This document shows positions 1-6,281 of a stretch of DNA of 8,960 bases, piece after piece. The position numbers and the translations under genes are program-made. The DNA is taken from assembly GCA_030667205.1 (NCBI GenBank), contig DAOUWH010000047.1, positions 1 to 8,960 on the forward strand, written 5' to 3'. This stretch comes from Nitrospirota bacterium (lineage in GTDB: Bacteria > Nitrospirota > Thermodesulfovibrionia > Thermodesulfovibrionales > JdFR-86). The notes beneath the pieces are model-generated. The model was not told the DNA's origin. It saw only the letters and a program-made list of their open reading frames with translations, and did no database searches. Each line of letters starts with the position of its first letter. The first letter of the stretch is position 1.

Positions 1-1800
1 AAACGCCAGATGCTCGACTGGGCCAAGAGTGCCGGAATAGACCTCGACAAACCCTACGCTAAACTTCCCAGGGAGCACCGCTCGATGCTTTTCAGCGGCG
101 CCGAGGGTTTTTTAGGCATAAACGACTTTTTCGAGGACCTCGAGAGCATCCGCTACAAGCTCCACGTGCGGGTGTTTTTGTCCAGATACCGAAAGGGCGT
201 TATATGTCCCAGGTGCAGCGGGAAGAGGCTTCAGCCCGGCGTACTGGGTTTTAAACTTTCCGGGCTCGACATCTCGGAGGTGACCGGCCAGTCAATTACC
301 AAACTGCTTGGCTTTCTCAAGGACATGGATATCTCGCTGTTTCAGAGGGACATAATTAAGGAACCCTTACGGCAGATAGAACTCAAGCTTGAGTTCCTTA
401 AAAGGGTCGGCCTTGATTATCTCACCCTCTCTCGCGAGGGGAAAACACTCTCGGGTGGCGAGTACCAGAGGATAAACCTCTCAAACCAGCTCGCCTCTCA
501 GCTCACAGGCACCCTGTACGTGCTTGACGAGCCCACCGTGGGGCTTCACAGGAGGGACACTGAAAGGATATCGGAGATAATGAGTGAGCTCTCGGAGATA
601 GGAAACACCATAGTCGTTGTCGAGCACGACAGGGGGGTCATCGAGTCTGCCGACTGGATAGTGGAACTCGGCCCCGGCGGCGGGCACCTGGGCGGAGAGG
701 TGGTGTTTTCCGGGCCCAGGAAGGATTTCATGAAGGCCGATACCCTGACGGCCGGATACCTCAGGGGCGACGTAGGCCTCGAGCCCCGAAAGGCCAGGCG
801 AAAGCCCACCGGCAAGCTCACGATTAAGGGCGCAACGGGAAACAACCTCAAAGACCTTGACCTCGAGGTTCCCCTCGGCACGTTTACCTGCGTAACCGGA
901 GTATCGGGCTCGGGCAAGAGCAGCCTGATAGTCGAGACCCTGTACCGGGGGCTGTCGAAGCAGTTGAGGATCAATGCCGGGACTCTGCTTCCCTTTCGCT
1001 CGCTCAGGGGCCATGAGGGCCTCAAGAGCGTAAAGCTCATAGACCACACGCCCATTGGCCGGAGCCCCCGCTCAAATCCCGTAACCTACCTTAAGATATT
1101 CGACCACATAAGAAAACTCTTCGCCGCGGAGCCCGAGGCGAAGTCGCAGGGCCACAGCCCCGGGTTCTTCTCTTTCAACGTCCCCGGGGGCCGCTGCGAG
1201 ACCTGCAAGGGCGAGGGCTACCAGAAGGTTGAGATGTATTTCTTCGAGGATTTATATATTAAGTGCGAGGACTGCGGAGGCCGCCGCTATGGGCGCGAGG
1301 CCTTAAAAGTGCGATACAGGGGCCATAGCATACACGACGTGCTGAGGATGACCGTGGAGGAGGCCCTTGAGGTTTTCTCCGACGTGCCGCAGGCGGTCTC
1401 GAAGCTGATGCTCATGAAGGACGTTGGGGTTGGCTACCTCAGGCTCGGCCAGCCGGCGACCACCTTATCAGGCGGCGAGGCCCAGAGATTAAAGATATGC
1501 GCGGAACTCGGCTCGGGCAGGATCTCCGACGTCCTCTACATACTCGATGAGCCTACCGTGGGGCTTCATTTCAGGGATGTGGGCGCCCTTCTGGACGTGC
1601 TTAACAGGCTCGTTGACGCGGAAAACACGGTTGTTGTAATAGAGCACAACCTCGAGGTGATACGCTCCGCGGACTGGATAGTGGACCTCGGCCCCGAGGG
1701 GGGAGAGGCAGGGGGGCGCATACTTTTCGGCGGAATGCCCGAGGACCTTTTAAAGATAAAAAAATCCTACACAGCGAAGTATCTTAAGGGGATGCTATGA
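1..1800 (+). CDS. uvrA: UvrA-family excinuclease ATPase, 5' end outside window
   Basis: UvrA is the damage-scanning ATPase of nucleotide excision repair and works in the cytoplasm with UvrB. The reading frame is open from base 1, so the gene enters from upstream. The visible 599 codons match the C-terminal two thirds of a protein usually about 940 residues long. Counting from the Met at base 10, I see a CxxC (66-69), the first ABC signature LSGGE (147-151) with Walker B LYVLDEPTVGLH (169-180), the second Walker A TGVSGSGKSS (296-305), the zinc module CETC-x19-CEDC (396-422), the second LSGGE (486-490), and Walker B with EPTVGLH and EH (510-546). The N-terminal Walker A must lie off the window. 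The segment RVFLSRYR before the first CxxC is unlike the E. coli protein and resembles UvrA paralogues (UvrA2-like or long forms). It may therefore not be the housekeeping copy. It is first in a translationally overlapping run with the ABC exporter genes. Confidence 0.93.
   Translation, partial: KRQMLDWAKSAGIDLDKPYAKLPREHRSMLFSGAEGFLGINDFFEDLESIRYKLHVRVFLSRYRKGVICPRCSGKRLQPGVLGFKLSGLDISEVTGQSITKLLGFLKDMDISLFQRDIIKEPLRQIELKLEFLKRVGLDYLTLSREGKTLSGGEYQRINLSNQLASQLTGTLYVLDEPTVGLHRRDTERISEIMSELSEIGNTIVVVEHDRGVIESADWIVELGPGGGHLGGEVVFSGPRKDFMKADTLTAGYLRGDVGLEPRKARRKPTGKLTIKGATGNNLKDLDLEVPLGTFTCVTGVSGSGKSSLIVETLYRGLSKQLRINAGTLLPFRSLRGHEGLKSVKLIDHTPIGRSPRSNPVTYLKIFDHIRKLFAAEPEAKSQGHSPGFFSFNVPGGRCETCKGEGYQKVEMYFFEDLYIKCEDCGGRRYGREALKVRYRGHSIHDVLRMTVEEALEVFSDVPQAVSKLMLMKDVGVGYLRLGQPATTLSGGEAQRLKICAELGSGRISDVLYILDEPTVGLHFRDVGALLDVLNRLVDAENTVVVIEHNLEVIRSADWIVDLGPEGGEAGGRILFGGMPEDLLKIKKSYTAKYLKGML
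1786..1791 (+). promoter_or_regulatory. Shine-Dalgarno for the ABC ATPase gene
   Basis: AAGGGG lies five bases before the ATG at 1797, inside the last codons of the UvrA gene. The start overlaps the UvrA stop as ATGA, so re-initiation by ribosomes finishing UvrA is likely. Confidence 0.5.
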
Positions 1801-2516
1801 TCGTTTTCGACAGCGTGGGCAGGGCCTTCGGCCAAAAGTGGGCCGTTAAGGACCTTTCACTTGAGATACCGCGCGGCGAGGTCTTCGGCCTTCTCGGCCC
1901 AAACGCGGCCGGCAAGACCACCGCCATCCGGATGATGACCGGAGTGCTCGCCCTGAGCACAGGCAGGATAGTCATCTCTGGCCATGACATCGCCGAGGAC
2001 CCCATAGGGGCCAAGTCCGTCACTGGCTACGTGCCCGACAGGGCGTTCCTTTACGAGAAGCTCACGGTAAGGGAATTTCTCACCTTTGTTGCGTCTGTAT
2101 ACGGCCTCGATAAACAGAGCGCACATGAACGGACTGAAAAGCTAAGTATAAAATTCGGGCTCAAGGACATAGAGGACTCCTTTATCGAGGGCTGCTCGCA
2201 GGGCATGCGGCAGCGGGTGCTTTTTGCCGCGGCCCTAATGCACGAGCCCGAGGTGCTCGTCTTCGACGAGCCTGTCGTGGGCCTTGACCCCTTCGGTGTG
2301 GAGCTGATTAAGGACGTCGTAAGGGAGCTTTCGGCCTCCGGCACGACGGTGTTTCTTGCCACCCACATCCTCGGCATCGCCGGGGACCTGTGCCACAGGG
2401 TGGGGCTTATAGACAAAGGTCGGCTCATAGCCCTCAAGGACAGTGCCGAGGTGGCCGCCCACGAGGGCGGCCTCGAAGGGCTTTTTATGAAGGAGCTCGG
2501 GGGCCGTGGCGAATAA
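1797..2516 (+). CDS. ABC transporter ATP-binding subunit (ABC-2 exporter type)
   Basis: This is a 239-residue nucleotide-binding subunit that would hydrolyse ATP on the inner face of the membrane to drive the permease encoded next. Walker A is GPNAAGKTT (34-42), with Ala where the usual second Gly sits. The signature is SQGMRQR (134-140), Walker B is VLVFDEP (153-159) followed by VGLDP, and the H-loop His is in ATH (188-190). The position normally held by the Q-loop Gln is Asp (GYVPD, 77-81). I recall this in other ATPases of ABC-2-type exporters, so it need not mean loss of function. The length fits a stand-alone subunit. The ATG overlaps the upstream stop by four bases, and the end overlaps the permease start by 11 bases. 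Substrate is unknown. Confidence is high for the family, low for what is moved. Confidence 0.93.
   Translation: MIVFDSVGRAFGQKWAVKDLSLEIPRGEVFGLLGPNAAGKTTAIRMMTGVLALSTGRIVISGHDIAEDPIGAKSVTGYVPDRAFLYEKLTVREFLTFVASVYGLDKQSAHERTEKLSIKFGLKDIEDSFIEGCSQGMRQRVLFAAALMHEPEVLVFDEPVVGLDPFGVELIKDVVRELSASGTTVFLATHILGIAGDLCHRVGLIDKGRLIALKDSAEVAAHEGGLEGLFMKELGGRGE
2490..2495 (+). promoter_or_regulatory. Shine-Dalgarno deciding the GTG start of the permease
   Basis: AAGGAG ends 10 bases before the GTG at 2506, inside the end of the ATPase gene. It supports this GTG as the real start, giving an 11-base overlap between the two genes. Confidence 0.6.
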
Positions 2517-4128
2517 GGCCCTTACGCTTCTCATCCCGGGCGTTTATTCGCTCAGGAGCAACTACCGCGGAGGCGCGAGGCGCAGAAGGCTTCCCTTTAC
2601 CGCCCTCGGCCTTGGTTTCTGGGTGCTCCTTTATGCGGGGACCGCAGTGGTGCTTTCCTACGTGAGGGAGATTGAGTTCTTCGGTGAGCTTCTTGCGAGG
2701 AGGTTTTTCTCCTTGATGTTTTTCAGCCTCATGGGCTTCCTGTTCTTAAGTAACCTTGTAACGGCCATATCGTCGTTTTATCTTTCGGACGACCTCCGGC
2801 TCCTAAGGTCCATGCCTGTGGCTGACACTGACATCCTCTCGCAGAAGACCTTTTACAGCATGGTGAACTCATCGTGGATGGTCGCCTCTTTCGTGCCGCC
2901 GGTGTTTGTGGCCTTCGGGGTTCAATACGGGGCGGGCGCAGGTTACTATCTTATGGTGTTCCTGGGTTTCGTGCTCTTTATGCTCATCACGGGGGGGCTC
3001 GGGATAACCGCCGCGCATGTGCTGACCAGGATTTTTCCTGCCGGAAGGGTCAGGGACGCGCTCCTTTTTGCCGGGCTTGTGTTTTTCCTGCTTGTCTATT
3101 ACTTTCTGCGCGCCTCCGTGCCGGAGGACCTGAGGAGCCCCGTGGAGATGGTCAACATGCTGATGTCCTTCAGGGTCGAAAGTCCGCTTCTTCCGAGCTT
3201 CTGGATTACCGAGGCCGTGATGCCATATCTTTCGGGCGGAAGGGCAGACGGGCTTTATGTTGTGCTTCTTGTTTCGAGCGGCGCGTTTTTCCTGATGCTC
3301 TCGATGCTTGTCGGAAAACGGCTCTTCGGGGGCAACCTCGACAGGCTTATGCCCTCCGGCGGCACGAGGGCGGGGGCAAGGTTTTATCCCGGACAGAAAC
3401 GGGCCATGCTGTATAAGGATGCGAAGGTGTTTATGAGGGACAAGGCGCAGTGGTCCCAGCTGTTGGTGATACTCGCCCTTGCGTTTGTTTACGTATACAA
3501 CTTCAAATTCGTCCAGTTAGATGCCGTGGCGCACATGGCGCCTTTTATCCGGGAGGGCGTATTGCTTGCCAACCTCCTTATGGCGGGCATGGTGCTCTCG
3601 GCCGTTGCCGCCAGGTTCCTTTACACCGCGGTGAGCGCAGAGGGCCGGGCGTTCTGGCTGATTAAAAGCTCGCCGGTGAGCATCAGGGGGTTTCTCATCG
3701 GAAAGTTCATATACGGGGCGGTGCCCGTGACCGTGCTTACGCTTGCCATGGTAGCGCTCACAAACGTATTCATTGGCATGAGCGATGCCCATATGTTCGT
3801 GTCCGTGGCAACGGTGCTGGTGCTGGGCTTTTCGATAAGCGGCCTCGGAACGGGCCTTGGCGCGATTCATCCCAGGTTCAAGTATGAAAATCTCGCCTCG
3901 GTCTCGATGAGCCTCGGGGGGCTGGGTTTCATGCTAATTGCCTTCGTGCTCGTGGTTGTCACGCTGCTTGTCGAGGCGTGGGTCGTTTACCTGTATTACT
4001 CCACGGGTGTTTTCAACTGGATGGCCGCTGTTTCGGCGGCCGTCCTGATACTTGCGATAAATTTTGCCTCGGCTTACTTCCCCATGAAGATGGGGATCAG
4101 GAGCCTGAGCTATAATACCCACCTATGA
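2506..4128 (+). CDS. ABC-2-type exporter permease, about 12 membrane helices
   Basis: This 540-residue membrane protein is the partner of the ATPase just upstream. Hydrophobic segments that I judge to be helices lie near residues 32-52, 68-91, 122-142, 146-170, 184-202, 248-270, 317-335, 349-371, 400-422, 430-452, 468-492 and 503-523. A basic N-terminal stretch (RGGARRRR, 21-28) fits a cytoplasmic start. A soluble stretch around 271-316 separates two halves of about six helices each. The motif EGRAFWLIKSSP (379-390) is typical, as I recall, of the large putative ABC exporter permeases (Pfam ABC_tran_2 type). There is no substrate-binding protein nearby, which fits export rather than uptake. 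The start is GTG, chosen for its Shine-Dalgarno. The stop overlaps the ATG of the YchF-like gene. Substrate cannot be told from sequence. Confidence 0.85.
   Translation: MANKALTLLIPGVYSLRSNYRGGARRRRLPFTALGLGFWVLLYAGTAVVLSYVREIEFFGELLARRFFSLMFFSLMGFLFLSNLVTAISSFYLSDDLRLLRSMPVADTDILSQKTFYSMVNSSWMVASFVPPVFVAFGVQYGAGAGYYLMVFLGFVLFMLITGGLGITAAHVLTRIFPAGRVRDALLFAGLVFFLLVYYFLRASVPEDLRSPVEMVNMLMSFRVESPLLPSFWITEAVMPYLSGGRADGLYVVLLVSSGAFFLMLSMLVGKRLFGGNLDRLMPSGGTRAGARFYPGQKRAMLYKDAKVFMRDKAQWSQLLVILALAFVYVYNFKFVQLDAVAHMAPFIREGVLLANLLMAGMVLSAVAARFLYTAVSAEGRAFWLIKSSPVSIRGFLIGKFIYGAVPVTVLTLAMVALTNVFIGMSDAHMFVSVATVLVLGFSISGLGTGLGAIHPRFKYENLASVSMSLGGLGFMLIAFVLVVVTLLVEAWVVYLYYSTGVFNWMAAVSAAVLILAINFASAYFPMKMGIRSLSYNTHL
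4111..4116 (+). promoter_or_regulatory. Perfect -10 box just before ychF
   Basis: TATAAT lies inside the last codons of the permease gene and ends eight bases before the ychF ATG at 4125. There is no Shine-Dalgarno at a useful distance; the nearest AGGAG is about 21 bases away. No good -35 is visible at 16-18 bases. Transcription from here would begin on or within a base or two of the start codon. Confidence 0.4.
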
Positions 4129-5195
4129 AGATTGCGATCACAGGGTTTTCGAACTCCGGAAAGACGACAATATTTAACGCCCTCACCGGACTGAGCATCG
4201 ACACTACGGTATATCCCACCACCGGCGGCGAGCCCCATCGCGGCGTGGTGAAGGTGCCCGACCAGAGGGTAGAGCGTCTTTCGGAGACATACAAGCCGAA
4301 AAAGACTACGCATTCGACTGTCGAGTATATTGATTACACAGGCCTCACAAAGGGCGACCCGAAGCAGAACCGCAGTGTCCTCGAATTTCTGAAGGATGCC
4401 GACGCCGTCCTCCACGTGGTCAGGGTTTTTAAGGACGAAGCGGTTCTACATCCCCTCGGGGAGGGCAACCCCCTGAGGGACGCCACTGCCCTCAGGACAG
4501 AGCTTATACTGGGCGACCTCGAACTCGTCGAACGCAGGCTTGAGTCCATGGAGCTTCAATCGAAGAAGGGCAAAAAGCCTGACGAGGCCGAGCGAAGGGC
4601 GCTCCTTAAATGCCGCGAAGCCTTTGAAGGAGAAAAACCTCTGAGGGACGTGGAGTTCACTGCTGATGAGCTTCTTTCTATACGCCACCTTCAGTTCATG
4701 TCGCTTAAGCCCGAGATAGTGGTCTTAAATATCGCCGAGGAAGACCTTAATACTGGGAAAACGGTCGAACTCCAGGAAAAAGCCAGTGGCTTCGGGCCGG
4801 TGGTGGCCCTTTCGGGGAAGGTGGAGATGGAGATTGCGGAGCTTTCCCCGGATGAGAGGGCGGCGTTTCTTGAGGACCTTGGCATAAAGGAGCCCGCCCT
4901 TGAGAGGCTAATCCGCGTATGCTACGGGCACCTGGGGCTTATATCGTTTTTTACGGTCGTGGGGGATGAGCTTAGGGCCTGGGCCATAAAGCGGGGCACC
5001 GACGCCCTCAATGCCGCCGGAAAGATCCACTCCGACATCCAGCGCGGCTTCATAAGGGCCGAGGTCGTGGCGTATGATGATTTTATGGCTGCCGGAAGCA
5101 TGTCCGCGGCCCGCGAGCGCGGCACCCTTCGCCTTGAGGGAAAGACCTACGAGGTCAGGGACGGCGACATAATCAACTTCAGGTTTAATGTGTGA
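4125..5195 (+). CDS. ychF: Divergent YchF/OLA1-family GTPase-like ATPase with TGS domain
   Basis: This 356-residue cytoplasmic P-loop protein is close to the usual YchF length of about 363. YchF/OLA1 binds ribosomes and prefers ATP over GTP, and has been linked to translation and oxidative-stress responses. G1 is GFSNSGKTT (7-15), where YchF normally reads GLPNVGKST. G3 is DYTG (70-73) instead of DIAG. The glycine-rich switch stretch that normally follows is replaced by a shorter segment around 77-88. The G4 equivalent is NIAE (202-205), the NxxE form associated with ATP use in this family. The charged helical insertion typical of YchF spans about 130-190. The C-terminal TGS domain (about 272-356) is very close to the family standard, with RAWAIKRGT, KIHSDIQRGFIRAEV and the terminal NFRFNV. 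It may be a lineage-specific version or a paralogue of the housekeeping copy. It is last in the operon, with an ATGA overlap. Confidence 0.88.
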   Translation: MKIAITGFSNSGKTTIFNALTGLSIDTTVYPTTGGEPHRGVVKVPDQRVERLSETYKPKKTTHSTVEYIDYTGLTKGDPKQNRSVLEFLKDADAVLHVVRVFKDEAVLHPLGEGNPLRDATALRTELILGDLELVERRLESMELQSKKGKKPDEAERRALLKCREAFEGEKPLRDVEFTADELLSIRHLQFMSLKPEIVVLNIAEEDLNTGKTVELQEKASGFGPVVALSGKVEMEIAELSPDERAAFLEDLGIKEPALERLIRVCYGHLGLISFFTVVGDELRAWAIKRGTDALNAAGKIHSDIQRGFIRAEVVAYDDFMAAGSMSAARERGTLRLEGKTYEVRDGDIINFRFNV

Positions 5196-5209
5196 GAGGG
5201 ACTTTTAGC

Positions 5210-5491
5210 CTACGCCTTCTCGAGCCTCACGCCGAGGTCTATCTCCTCAAGCACCGAGGCCACAAGCTCGCAGCGCTCCCTCGAACCCGTATAACAGACG
5301 GCCTCGCCCTCGGTGTGCGCGTCCCAGGCTATGTGGGCGGCCTGCTCGGCCGAGCAACTGGTGGCGAGAATAAGCTGTGCGATGACTTCCTCGAAGGTGT
5401 GCCAGTCGTCGTTAAATAGGATAACGTTCCACGGCTCGATGACTACTGTGGATGTCTCCTCAAGCACTGACTCCTGCGGGCTCATGGGCAT
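5210..5491 (-). CDS. clpS: ClpS, adaptor of the ClpAP protease
   Basis: ClpS docks on the N-domain of ClpA (or ClpC) and delivers proteins bearing destabilising N-terminal residues. The 93-residue product has the family landmarks: WNVILFNDD (21-29) with the Asn-Asp-Asp that reads the substrate N-terminus, HTFEEVI (31-37), the conserved His-bearing AHTEGEAV (58-65), and the LEKA C-terminus also found in E. coli ClpS. The N-terminal 15-20 residues are the usual flexible tail. No clpA lies in the window. The gene converges on ychF with a 14-base gap. An in-frame stop lies three codons upstream, so the start is the ATG at 5491 or the ATG two codons later at 5485. Neither has a Shine-Dalgarno. The later ATG sits six bases from an extended -10 box. 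Confidence 0.93.
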   Translation of the reverse strand: MPMSPQESVLEETSTVVIEPWNVILFNDDWHTFEEVIAQLILATSCSAEQAAHIAWDAHTEGEAVCYTGSRERCELVASVLEEIDLGVRLEKA

Positions 5492-5502
5492 ATAATATCA
5501 TA
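5492..5502 (-). promoter_or_regulatory. Extended -10 box at the clpS start, possibly leaderless
   Basis: On the minus strand TATGATATTAT spans this interval. Read as TGA-TATTAT it is an extended -10 that abuts the ATG at 5491 and lies six bases before the ATG at 5485. Read as TATGAT it lies five bases before the ATG at 5491. No clear -35 is seen. Confidence 0.4.
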
Positions 5503-5528
5503 AGAGAATACAAGATGAGGGATGATTT

Positions 5529-5572
5529 TTAAACCGTCCTCAAGGGCGCTCCGACGGCGCGGGAGGTTTTAA
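5529..5572. repeat. Imperfect nested inverted repeat between clpS and the small gene
   Basis: The outer arms TTAAACC (5529-5535) and GGTTTTAA (5565-5572) pair with one bulged base. The inner arms GCGC (5546-5549 and 5557-5560) enclose seven bases. It lies downstream of the 64-residue gene and upstream of clpS, so it could attenuate or end the minus-strand transcript, but no T-run follows the stem on that strand. Function is unproven. Confidence 0.25.
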
Positions 5573-5599
5573 GGGCGGCGTGGTGAATTTCGACTGAGG

Positions 5600-5794
5600 T
5601 CAGACCTTCCAGTCGTATTCCTTGTGATTGCGGTGTCCTTCCTCGGAGCCGAGGGCCCTTTCGTATCTCCTTGCCGCCTGCAGTATCCTTTCCTTGAGGG
5701 TGTTGTCGTCAATGATGCCTGAGCGGAAGTCAATGGATATCTTGTAAAAGGCGTCAAGTATCTCTCTTTCTATCCACTGAAACTGCGCGTCCAT
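5600..5794 (-). CDS. Conserved-looking 64-residue protein of unknown function
   Basis: I do not recognise the family. The product is 64 residues, soluble, charged and mostly helical in appearance, with no signal peptide, Cys motif or membrane segment. Residues 1-20 (start MDAQFQWIEREILDAF) and 31-48 (LKERILQAARRYERAL) look like two amphipathic helices joined by IDFRSGIIDD. The tail (51-64) is rich in His, Glu and Lys. The start at 5794 is decided by the strong Shine-Dalgarno AAAGGAGG at 5800-5807, five bases away. A longer reading starting at 5875 would overlap the cupin gene and its extra residues look random, so I reject it. It follows the cupin gene on the same strand with a 29-base gap and is probably co-transcribed with it. 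It could be a small partner or regulator, but nothing in the sequence says which. Confidence 0.75.
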   Translation of the reverse strand: MDAQFQWIEREILDAFYKISIDFRSGIIDDNTLKERILQAARRYERALGSEEGHRNHKEYDWKV

Positions 5795-5799
5795 TGCAA

Positions 5800-5807
5800 C
5801 CTCCTTT
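5800..5807 (-). promoter_or_regulatory. Strong Shine-Dalgarno deciding the start of the small gene
   Basis: AAAGGAGG on the minus strand sits five bases before the ATG at 5794. It selects that ATG over the ATG at 5875, which would lengthen the protein into the cupin gene. Confidence 0.8.
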
Positions 5808-5823
5808 GGGTTATTGGTGGTTC

Positions 5824-6099
5824 TCAGCCGAACCTGTAGTGTTTTCTGACATCCTTGAGTATTTTCCACGTGCATGACATCCCATCAGGGAAAGTCACGA
5901 GGTCTCCCGTGCCCATCCGGACGGGCTCGCCCCCGTCGGGGGTGACGATTACCTCGCCTTCGAGGAAGTAGCACGTCTCCTGCGCATCGTAGGTCCACGG
6001 GAACTCGGATGCCTCCTTGCTCCAGATGGCCCACCCTGAAACCCCCAGGTCCTCCAGGTGTCCGTTGTCAGGGGCACGTTTGATTTTTATCTCTCCCAC
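5824..6099 (-). CDS. Small single-domain cupin (Cupin_3/DUF861 type)
   Basis: This 91-residue protein is a single cupin barrel with no other domain. The family look is clear: SGWAIWSKEASEFPWTYD (21-38), ETCYFLEGEVIVTPDGGEP (41-59) as the first cupin motif, then GTGDLVTFPDGMSCTW (63-78) and the closing RKHYRFG (85-91). Relatives include the cupin half of ureidoglycine aminohydrolases and many stand-alone proteins of unknown role. The classic His-rich metal set is not evident, with Glu and Cys in the first motif instead, so I do not assign an enzyme activity. The start is GTG at 6099, supported by a near-perfect Shine-Dalgarno. It leads a two-gene transcript with the 64-residue gene. Confidence 0.88.
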   Translation of the reverse strand: MGEIKIKRAPDNGHLEDLGVSGWAIWSKEASEFPWTYDAQETCYFLEGEVIVTPDGGEPVRMGTGDLVTFPDGMSCTWKILKDVRKHYRFG

Positions 6100-6103
6100 T
6101 TAA

Positions 6104-6112
6104 TCACCTCCT
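6104..6112 (-). promoter_or_regulatory. Very strong Shine-Dalgarno for the cupin gene
   Basis: AGGAGGTGA on the minus strand is almost fully complementary to the 16S rRNA 3' end, with its core seven bases before the GTG start at 6099. It shows that this genome does use Shine-Dalgarno starts. Confidence 0.85.
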
Positions 6113-6118
6113 GATTCA

Positions 6119-6146
6119 AATATACCAGAATAGCATTTTATTGCAA
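6119..6146 (-). promoter_or_regulatory. Candidate promoter of the cupin operon
   Basis: On the minus strand, TTGCAA (6146-6141) and TATATT (6124-6119) are 16 bases apart, and TGG just before the -10 makes it an extended -10. Transcription would begin around 6112, giving a leader just long enough to hold the Shine-Dalgarno. Confidence 0.4.
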
Positions 6147-6162
6147 GAGGGGATTTTATATT

Positions 6163-6226
6163 TGCCATTGCGAGCCGTAGGCGAAGCAATCTCTCGGATC
6201 GAGTCGATTCCAACCTCGCAATGACA
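6163..6226. repeat. 64-bp palindromic interspersed-repeat-like element
   Basis: Terminal inverted arms TGCCATTGCGAG (6163-6174) and CTCGCAATGACA (6215-6226) match at 11 of 12 positions. The interior holds GCGAAGCAATCTC and a CTCG-GAT-CGAG hairpin (6193-6203), so most of the element can fold. I recall repeats reading CATTGCGAG...GAAGCAATC scattered between genes in several bacterial groups, so this is probably one copy of a REP- or MITE-like family. It lies in the divergent spacer between the cupin and PGPGW genes and carries no protein. No target duplication is obvious at its ends. Confidence 0.6.
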
Positions 6227-6242
6227 CCCTCCAGAGAGCTAT

Positions 6243-6272
6243 TTGTGATAACCGCTGCCATTGGGATATGAT
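6243..6272 (+). promoter_or_regulatory. Candidate promoter of the PGPGW gene
   Basis: TTGTGA (6243-6248) and TATGAT (6267-6272) are 18 bases apart. The -10 ends nine bases before the ATG at 6282 and no Shine-Dalgarno is present, so the mRNA may begin within a few bases of the start codon. The -10 lies inside a 13-bp palindrome (6264-6276). Confidence 0.4.
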
Positions 6273-6281
6273 ATCCAATAT

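Noticed and set aside
481..1055. Two long open frames on the minus strand inside the UvrA gene
   Set aside because: They lie opposite clear UvrA motifs, show no recognisable domain, and are typical of G+C-rich genes with few stops on the opposite strand.
5196..5209. Shared terminator between ychF and clpS
   Set aside because: The 14-base gap holds no stem-loop or T-run; I see no terminator there.
5192..5495. Plus-strand open frames across clpS
   Set aside because: They are the opposite strand of a clear clpS gene and match nothing known to me.
5795..5875. Longer N-terminus for the 64-residue protein (start at 5875)
   Set aside because: It would overlap the cupin gene, the extra residues look random, and the strong Shine-Dalgarno points to 5794.
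6261..6281. TTG start for the PGPGW gene
   Set aside because: No Shine-Dalgarno, and the TTG is upstream of the expected transcription start within the palindrome and -10 box.
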